In this document: positions 57,411-64,000 of the stretch, piece after piece | Numbering within the stretch: the stretch's first letter is position 1 | How the letters are laid out: each line of letters opens with the position of its first letter | Source of the DNA: Anniella stebbinsi | Lineage: Eukaryota > Chordata > Lepidosauria > Squamata > Anniellidae | DNA: 64,000 nucleotides | Assembly (NCBI GenBank): GCA_029215795.1 | Contig: JARDYH010000002.1 | Span: forward strand, 13,695,001 to 13,759,000 | Direction: 5' to 3' | Notes under the pieces: generated by a model | What the model was told of the DNA's origin: nothing | The model's input: only the letters and a program-made list of their open reading frames with translations | Databases searched by the model: none | Translations under genes and position numbers: made by a program

Positions 57411-58580
57411 GTGTCAGAATCGACTCTGTGCTCCGGATTCCAGGGCACAAATATAAAGGAAAGCACAGGGCATTAGTTCCAGAGCCAGGGCAGGCTTTAT
57501 TTACCCGAAGAGTGCAAAAGCTTTGCGAATATTTTTTTGTTTATATATGACATAAGTGTCTCAGAAAAGTGAGTCTTACAAAATTCCAGTGGTGGTGGTG
57601 GTGGTGGTGGGGCTGCATGATGATGTCATCAACATGGCTGCCACGCTATTATGTAGTTGCCACATTTAAATATGCATAACTTCTCAAAAACTAATGGAGT
57701 TAACAAAAATGTGTAATTATACAACGTATTTGTCATTAAATTTCAAACATTTCAGAAAAACTTTCATCTCTGTAGCATAAATGGGTGAGAAGTTATGTAT
57801 ATTTAAATGTGGCAACTACATAATAGCGCAGCAGCCATATTGATGACGTCATCACGCAGCCCCCCCACCACTGGCATTTTGTAAGACTCACTTTTCTGAG
57901 ACACTTCTGTCATATATAAACAACAACAAAAAATATTCACTAAGCGTTTGCACTTGCTGGGGTAAATAAATCCTGCCTGGCTCTGGGACTATATGGTTCA
58001 CACACAAGACTGATAAGAGACTGAGCTTTCAGGACCTTGGACAGATCACCAGGCGCTGATCACTTTGTTCCAACGCTCCGTTCCAACTGAACATTTATCT
58101 ACTATGTGACTCCTCTAGGCTCCATTCCCTGACTGAGGGGGAGAGAAGCTTAAAGGGACAGCCCTTGGTCCTGATGAGCGCTCTCTAGCCTCTCCATCTG
58201 CTCCCACCTGGTGCACCACCTGCATTGGTGAGCAGGAACTGGCAAAGAAAGCCCTGGTTCCTCAGGGGAGTCTAGCTCAAGGTGGGCTGTTTTAGGGATG
58301 CTGGTGCAGAGATCTGGAGTTTTTGGAGCTTCTGCCTGTCAGTTTCAGGCTCATTATTGGGGCTTAAGTCCAGTGACTACATTGCTGGTAGCAGCCCACC
58401 CAACTCGGCTGGATCTTCCTCGTCCATGTCCAACTCCTGGCTGCTGCTTAACGTCCATGTCATGGCATTGGGCCCCTTCCATCTCGGTTAGGCACCTAGA
58501 ATTGCCAGGCCTTCTACACCATCTTGCTGGATTCTGTTTGAGAACTCTAGGAAGTAAAACGTCTACGTTGTTTAAATAAA
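57411..58580 (-). mobile_element. LTR-like debris, antisense, containing a long palindrome
   Basis: The left edge TGTCAGAATCGACTC and a following TTTATT (inverted AATAAA) recall the layout of the minus-strand LTR at 59780. On the right, minus-strand translation of about 58390-58420 reads DEEDPAELGG-like acidic sequence, comparable to the acidic frame in the solo LTR at 30788. Boundaries and membership are uncertain. Confidence 0.35.
57479..57986. repeat. 508-bp foldback palindrome
   Basis: CCAGAGCCAGGGCAGGCTTT on the left is mirrored by TCCTGCCTGGCTCTGG on the right. TTTATATATGACATAAGTGT is mirrored by ACACTTCTGTCATATATAAA, and GTAGTTGCCACATTTAAATA by TATTTAAATGTGGCAACTAC. The axis is near 57733. 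A GGT repeat (about 57588-57611) sits in the left arm against CCACCA in the right. No coding content; the DNA could extrude a long hairpin. Confidence 0.85.
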
Positions 58581-58586
58581 GACATA

Positions 58587-59094
58587 GGTTCAGTTCGGAT
58601 GACACATTAGGCAACGAAGGAGGGGGGGGAACAATCGTCAGTTGTGTTGCTTATTGTGTCGTCTGGAGGGCAGCACACAATGCACACACAACAGACAGTA
58701 CGTTAATCAGGCACTTTAAACAATGGAGCAAAACAATGGGCTTGCACGTTGTTTAGTCTGAAGCCCCGTTGTTTAAAATGTCGTCTGAATTCAGCCCCCC
58801 TCTCTCCGTGGACTATTCCGTTTCGGAATAGAATTCTGCTGCCTAGAGCAGCCAAACCCCCCAGCCGCTCTATGCAGCTGGCAGAACTCACGGTGCATGC
58901 TGGGATATGGCTGGGGGGCACATGGAGAAGAAGCTGCAACCAAAATGGCCACCGCAAGTTCCTTGCAGCCGGGCCGTTTGCCGTTTCCTGGCAGCGCCGG
59001 CTGCAGTGTGTCATCTGTGGAGCTCCTCCTGCCTAATGCACGGTCAGTACATTATTTACCCCTCCGTTGCTTAATATGTCGTCTGAACTGAGCC
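58587..59094. mobile_element. PIF/Harbinger-like element, family B, inverted long copy
   Basis: 508 bp. The left end GGTTCAGTTCGGATGACACA and inverted right end GGCTCAGTTCAGACGACATA form the termini. Flanks are ATA (58584-58586) and ATT (59095-59097). The interior matches 43585-44107 in the opposite orientation, including the minus-strand frame at 58703-59014 with SHIPACTVSSASCIERLG. No transposase motif. Confidence 0.75.
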
Positions 59095-59099
59095 ATTGA

Positions 59100-59525
59100 G
59101 TAGGAAAAATAGCAGCGAACAGAGGTCTGCAGTGTCCGGCACCATGCGAGCACCTTTGAAAAGCATAAACAAGAAAGCTGTGAAAAAGGGAGGAAAAGGC
59201 AAGGAACCCCTCTCCCCACCGCAATTTTGACCTCCTCAGTGCCATCAAATAATTTCACCTCCCAAAATCATTTTGCCCTCTCTCCTCCTGTTCCATTTCA
59301 GGGGTTCAACCCCTGATGTCCTCTGTAATTCATGTATCCCCCTGCCATGAAATGAAAGGAGACCGGCCCTAATTGCAGTATCAATTATAGTGTGGGGACG
59401 TGAGTCTTCCTGTGGTATGTTGGTGATCAAGGGATTTCATGAATGAGAACGGTTGGTTAACCAGATGCATTGGTTAATGTAATGCTGATTGCTGAATATT
59501 AACCACCAGCTCCTGGATATCACCT
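59100..59525. other. Unassigned DNA
   Basis: I see no gene or assignable repeat. Confidence 0.4.
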
Positions 59526-59527
59526 AC

Positions 59528-59742
59528 CCAATTACAACTAACTTCCTGACTGTTAGAGCAATACAACAATGGAACCAATTACCTAGGGAGGTCGTGGGCT
59601 CTCCCACATTAGAGGCATTCAAGAGGCAGCTGGACAACCATCTGTCAGGGATGCTTTAAGGTAGATTCCTGCATTGAACAGGGGTTGGACTCAATGGCCT
59701 TATATAGGCCCCTTCTAACTCTACTATTCTATGATTCTATGA
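59528..59742 (+). mobile_element. CR1-type LINE 3' end, short-UTR subfamily
   Basis: CTTCCTGACTGTTAGAGCAA, CAATTACCTAGGGAGGTCG, GAGGCATTCAAGAGGCAGCT, then the terminus CTATTCTATGATTCTATGAA, a clean CR1 3' repeat. Only the last ORF2 codons and the UTR remain. Confidence 0.92.
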
Positions 59743-59779
59743 ACTATGATATAGACATTATCATGTAGTCCATGCTTAT

Positions 59780-60882
59780 TGTCGTGACTCTGGCTAACTC
59801 TCTAAAGTTCTTGCTCACGACTTTAGGTACACTGATACACAACAATAACAGTGAGATTTCTTTTATTGTAATCACACAGAGATTCAAAGCATAACGGTTT
59901 CATTTCTGCAAACACACACTTGAAGCTGAAGACGGACCACACAGCTTTCAGGTAGAACGGCTTAATGAGAACAGCACTCACTCAGGGACTGACATTTAGA
60001 GATTAACTCTAGTCCTTAGAGGGCAGGAGCGGCCACGCTGCACTGGAATCCTCTGGAACATAGAGAGACTCTAGGATTAGGCCTCCTAACAGTAGTATAA
60101 CGGTCAACTGGCAACTAAATCTTCACTCAGCCTGTCAGGGAACGCTGAGCTGACCACGGAAGCCAGAAGCCAGGAAATGAACCTCTTCGACCTAGGGAGC
60201 CTTCCCAATTCACGTAGCTTTAGCTCTGAGGAAGGTCCTCTCACAGGTCTCACACACACACGAGTTTCAGAACAGCAACGATCAGCTTCTGCCTCCCTCT
60301 GCCCGTAACTTTGGCTCCATGGAGAGAGACAGCAAGCTATAGAACACGAATCCAGAACAGTAATCTCAAGTCCAAATCTATGAAAAGCCACAGTGCACTT
60401 CTCATGGCAAAGTTCTTTAGAAGTAACAAGTCCAAACATTAACAGAACATGTATAGAGTGCATCTCACAATTCCAAATCAGAATAGTAACTCACAGCAGT
60501 AGCAGAGCAGCAAGAGGATAGACGAGATAATTCCTAGCAACGGAATTACTCTCAGGACCAAGGCAATATAGTGTGGAGGCTGGGCAAATTCTAAGCTACT
60601 TTGATAGACAGGGCTTCAGGCCTGTAATCTAAACTCACGTACCAACAGGGCGGCACGGTTCAACCTCTTCTGATGACGCCACAGTGTGAGGAAGATAGCC
60701 CCCACCTTTGCAAAGCATAGTTTAATTCCCAGAGAACGTTCAAGGCCTTCGGCCTACCATTTGAGATAAGCACATACCAGAGAAGCAGAGATACATTTTC
60801 TCATGACAAATTGCCAAGTCTTCAGTCCACAATTCACAGGGCCAGCCCTGTGAATTGTCTACGAAGTATCTGACACCTAACA
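59780..60882 (-). repeat. 3' LTR (minus-strand sense)
   Basis: It begins TGTCGTGACTCTGG and ends GACACCTAACA on the plus strand. It differs from the other LTR at only two positions I could see: 59854 (A versus G at 61688) and 59878 (A versus G at 61712). A minus-strand AATAAA lies at 59862-59867. A 30-bp palindrome with 14-bp arms (ACAATTCACAGGGC) and a CA spacer lies at 60829-60858. A 119-codon minus-strand frame (60104-60463) has no recognisable domain. Confidence 0.92.
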
Positions 60883-61613
60883 TCTTCCCCTCCCCAAAAT
60901 GTCCTCCCAACTTGGAAAACCCATACCCCTCCCCCCAACTCTCTCCGGCGCGCAACGGAGACAGCCAAGGGAAAAGAGAAAAGCCTCCAAGCAGGGAGAA
61001 AAAACTTTCTACACAGAACATTTTGATTTAAGCTCCAAAAATCAACAATGACATTTTAAAAATATTTTGTACATGGTAAGAAACATTAAAAAGGCAGAAT
61101 TAGAGCAAAACATGTGGTACATAATACAGAACAAAATCACTGTAGAAATGATAAGGCAGTAACAGCAAAATTCTAAGTTTCAAATCAAATGAACAGTGTC
61201 TTTAGCAAGGATGAGAGAAAAAAAGAGTTCTAAATTTGGCTGAAAAACGAAAGCTGATGACAGGTGTTTTTTTTTTTTTTTTAATCTTTACTCCCCCCCT
61301 CTCTTCTCCTTTTTGAAGCGGCTTGTATTGGCGAGGAAAACGAAAGTACAATTCGCAGATAGATCTCAATTAGCAAAAACGATGCGGTGGAGGGGGTGGT
61401 GAATCTTTCAGGCAGGTCATAAATTTTCTTGCAGGAATGCAGGCAAAGGTTTGTAAAATCCAAGGAACAGGGAGATCTACTTACTCTTTTGAAGAATTTA
61501 TACAGTCTCGGTGTTGAAGAGAATGACCTGCAGGTCTTTTCGAATTTGAGGGAGAACTCCAGCGGGAGATTTCTGGACACAGCAGGTCTTGGCTTTGTGG
61601 CTAGGAATTATAC
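60883..61613 (-). other. Internal region of the LTR element
   Basis: 731 bp, too short for gag-pol. Minus-strand frames (60740-61021 and 61281-61580) are under 100 codons without motifs. A poly(T) run lies at about 61267-61282. It is probably leader and 3' untranslated sequence around a deleted or never-present coding region. Confidence 0.7.
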
Positions 61614-62716
61614 TGTCGTGACTCTGGCTAACTCTCTAAAGTTCTTGCTCACGACTTTAGGTACACTGATACACAACAATAACAGTGGGATTTCTTTTAT
61701 TGTAATCACACGGAGATTCAAAGCATAACGGTTTCATTTCTGCAAACACACACTTGAAGCTGAAGACGGACCACACAGCTTTCAGGTAGAACGGCTTAAT
61801 GAGAACAGCACTCACTCAGGGACTGACATTTAGAGATTAACTCTAGTCCTTAGAGGGCAGGAGCGGCCACGCTGCACTGGAATCCTCTGGAACATAGAGA
61901 GACTCTAGGATTAGGCCTCCTAACAGTAGTATAACGGTCAACTGGCAACTAAATCTTCACTCAGCCTGTCAGGGAACGCTGAGCTGACCACGGAAGCCAG
62001 AAGCCAGGAAATGAACCTCTTCGACCTAGGGAGCCTTCCCAATTCACGTAGCTTTAGCTCTGAGGAAGGTCCTCTCACAGGTCTCACACACACACGAGTT
62101 TCAGAACAGCAACGATCAGCTTCTGCCTCCCTCTGCCCGTAACTTTGGCTCCATGGAGAGAGACAGCAAGCTATAGAACACGAATCCAGAACAGTAATCT
62201 CAAGTCCAAATCTATGAAAAGCCACAGTGCACTTCTCATGGCAAAGTTCTTTAGAAGTAACAAGTCCAAACATTAACAGAACATGTATAGAGTGCATCTC
62301 ACAATTCCAAATCAGAATAGTAACTCACAGCAGTAGCAGAGCAGCAAGAGGATAGACGAGATAATTCCTAGCAACGGAATTACTCTCAGGACCAAGGCAA
62401 TATAGTGTGGAGGCTGGGCAAATTCTAAGCTACTTTGATAGACAGGGCTTCAGGCCTGTAATCTAAACTCACGTACCAACAGGGCGGCACGGTTCAACCT
62501 CTTCTGATGACGCCACAGTGTGAGGAAGATAGCCCCCACCTTTGCAAAGCATAGTTTAATTCCCAGAGAACGTTCAAGGCCTTCGGCCTACCATTTGAGA
62601 TAAGCACATACCAGAGAAGCAGAGATACATTTTCTCATGACAAATTGCCAAGTCTTCAGTCCACAATTCACAGGGCCAGCCCTGTGAATTGTCTACGAAG
62701 TATCTGACACCTAACA
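61614..62716 (-). repeat. 5' LTR (minus-strand sense)
   Basis: Same length as the partner LTR and identical by eye apart from the two A/G differences. The minus-strand AATAAA is at 61696-61701. The 119-codon frame recurs unchanged at 61938-62297, which follows from sequence identity and is not evidence of selection. Confidence 0.92.
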
Positions 62717-62884
62717 CTTATCCTCTGAGGCAGGATGCTCTATATCCAATACACAATAGCTATCCTGCAAATCTCACATCATCTACTCTACTATATTCAT
62801 CAAGCTGAGATTACTTTCAGACTTATCTTGGAGATGCTTAGATGGCTAAATATCAACTATAAAATATGAGACACTATAAAATAT

Positions 62885-63148
62885 GCTTTCCCCTTTTGTG
62901 GCATCCCAGTTGTGGAATTAAAACATAGCTTTTTATCAAAGCCTTTGAGGGCTAAAGCTGCACATAGTTTTAGTTATTTTCAAGTGCTTTGACATTTTGT
63001 ACTTGTTTTAGCTTGTTAATGGTTTAATACGCTTTTAGCTGGGTACATTATTTATTGTTCTGTACTGTTTGATTTTATCTGCACACCATCCTGAGATCCC
63101 AGTGATACAGGGATACAATGTTTTAATAAATAAATAAATAAATAAATA
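62885..63148 (+). mobile_element. L2-like LINE 3' end with (AAAT)n tail
   Basis: TGTGGCATCCCAGTTGTGGA resembles the L2 'PLLWN' region, followed by an AT-rich UTR, CACACCATCCTGAGATCCCA, and a tail of (AAAT)n at about 63123-63147. Only the extreme 3' end is present. Confidence 0.6.
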
Positions 63149-63149
63149 T

Positions 63150-63725
63150 CCAATTTGGTATTGACCAGATATCCAATGGTCAATATCAAATATTGATGGT
63201 GAAATAAGTAATACTGATTATTAATGATCATATATCACTTACAGACAAGGGTGCACATCACATATGAAAAGACTGTTGATCCCCAGCTTTTGGCACCTGG
63301 AGACCCAATCCAGCTCTTTGGGATTCCTCAGAAAGATCCCTCCCCATGCCTGACCATTTCTCCTGACCATCAATTGTTTGGGGATTTCTTGGCCTTGGTG
63401 TGTGTTTCCCCATTCTCAAAGTCTGAAATTCTTCCCCTAGAGTTTAATTTCTAGTGGTAATTTAAGTTCAAACACGCTAGCACTTTCGGTCCTGCTCCTT
63501 TGCCTTTGGTCCCATCCACCACTGGAATGGGGCCCCCACAAGTTTCTCTCACATTGAATTTGGCAGTTAGGCTTAAAGTGGTTCGACACACCTTCCATAT
63601 GATTGATATTGTATAGCTATCTCCTCCACATCCTAAAGGACTGGAGAACCTATCTGTAATTTTGGTGTGTGTGTGGAATGCACGTTAGTTCTTTTGGTCT
63701 CTCACTTGATGATCTCATTCTGGCC
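63150..63725. other. Unassigned DNA
   Basis: I see no gene that I can support. A 76-codon plus frame at 63224-63454 has no motif. Confidence 0.4.
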
Positions 63726-63734
63726 TTCCCCATC

Positions 63735-63800
63735 CTGGGAACTCTCCAGATACATTTGACTACATGCTCTATCATCCCCAGCTAGCATGGCCAAAGGCTT
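63735..63800. mobile_element. hAT-like palindromic MITE half-copy
   Basis: CTCCAGATACATTTGACTAC then CAGCTAGCATGGCCAAAGG match one arm and the centre of the family at 44400-44535. Confidence 0.5.
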
Positions 63801-63857
63801 GCCCTTCCGCCTCTTGTGCAGCAGGAGATCCAAAATGCATTGGCTTATAATAGCAGA

Positions 63858-64000
63858 GTTGGCCCTTGCTCAATGCAGGAATCCACATTAAAGCATACAC
63901 GACAGATGGCTGTCTAGCTGCCTCTTGAATGCCTCTATTGTGGGAGAGCCCACGACCTCCCTAGGTAATTGGTTCCATTGTCATACTCCTCTAACAGACA
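63858..64000 (-). mobile_element. CR1-type LINE 3' end, antisense, cut by the window edge
   Basis: CTCAATGCAGGAATCCACAT, GATGGCTGTCTAGCTGCCTC, TTGAATGCCTCTATTGTGGG, CGACCTCCCTAGGTAATTGG is the inverted short-UTR CR1 3' end, the same subfamily as 59528-59742. Confidence 0.88.

Larger units (their letters stand above)
59780..62716 (-). mobile_element. Non-autonomous LTR retrotransposon, complete insertion
   Basis: Two 1103-bp direct LTRs (59780-60882 and 61614-62716) flank 731 bp of internal DNA. The 5-bp target duplication CTTAT lies at 59775-59779 and 62717-62721. The element reads on the minus strand: a purine tract precedes the minus-strand 3' LTR (plus strand TCTTCCCCTCCCC at 60883-60895), and AATAAA lies near the LTR 3' end on the minus strand. 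No gag, protease, reverse transcriptase, RNase H or integrase motif is present, so it must be mobilised by enzymes from elsewhere. Next to the 5' LTR (minus strand from 61613) the sequence starts GTATAATTCC, not the TGG expected of a standard tRNA primer site. The 5-bp duplication fits Ty3/Gypsy or some endogenous retroviruses; I cannot tell which. Confidence 0.9.

Noticed and set aside
60104..60463. Identical 119-codon minus-strand frames at 60104-60463 and 61938-62297
   Set aside because: They lie at the same place in two nearly identical LTRs. Identity follows from LTR duplication and no domain is recognisable.

Overview
The window looks like non-coding, repeat-dense nuclear DNA of a sauropsid, most likely a squamate reptile (lizard or snake). 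The evidence is the repeat content read directly from the sequence: many CR1-type LINE fragments, many L2-type LINE fragments with (AAT)n or (AAAT)n tails, tRNA-derived SINE fragments, and numerous short inverted-repeat DNA transposons. The species assignment is an inference. I found no intact cellular protein-coding gene and no convincing structural RNA gene. The long open frames are short, overlap repeats, or lack recognisable domains.

Layout. 1-7100 holds L2 and CR1 fragments and a PIF/Harbinger-like MITE (2960-3297). 7120-7962 is an 843-bp hAT-like element with a perfect 8-bp target duplication. 8340-14000 holds three members of a palindromic hAT-like family, an L2 reverse-transcriptase-end relic (12009-12925) and more LINE pieces. 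15970-23000 is CR1 and L2 remnants, two more PIF/Harbinger-like elements (18894-19167, 19579-19923) and largely unique DNA. 24348-25025 is a palindromic hAT-like element that landed inside a CR1 copy. 26450-31400 holds a tRNA-SINE, a MITE nested in another MITE, and a probable solo LTR (30788-31394). 35000-45700 alternates LINE fragments with a second PIF/Harbinger-like family and a CR1 reverse-transcriptase relic (44540-45432). 46732-47113 is another hAT-like element. 48430-55215 is mostly CR1 and L2 fragments separated by unique DNA. 57400-59100 combines a roughly 508-bp palindrome, LTR-like debris and a third PIF/Harbinger-like family member.

The youngest and most complete element is a non-autonomous LTR retrotransposon at 59780-62716, read on the minus strand. 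It has two 1103-bp LTRs with only two differences that I could see, a 5-bp target duplication (CTTAT) and just 731 bp of internal DNA with no gag or pol.

Nothing here works together as a pathway. The biology of the window is the history of transposon insertion, nesting and decay. I did not find a convincing new functional system; the best leads are several short transposon families whose ends and target duplications can be defined exactly from this sequence.
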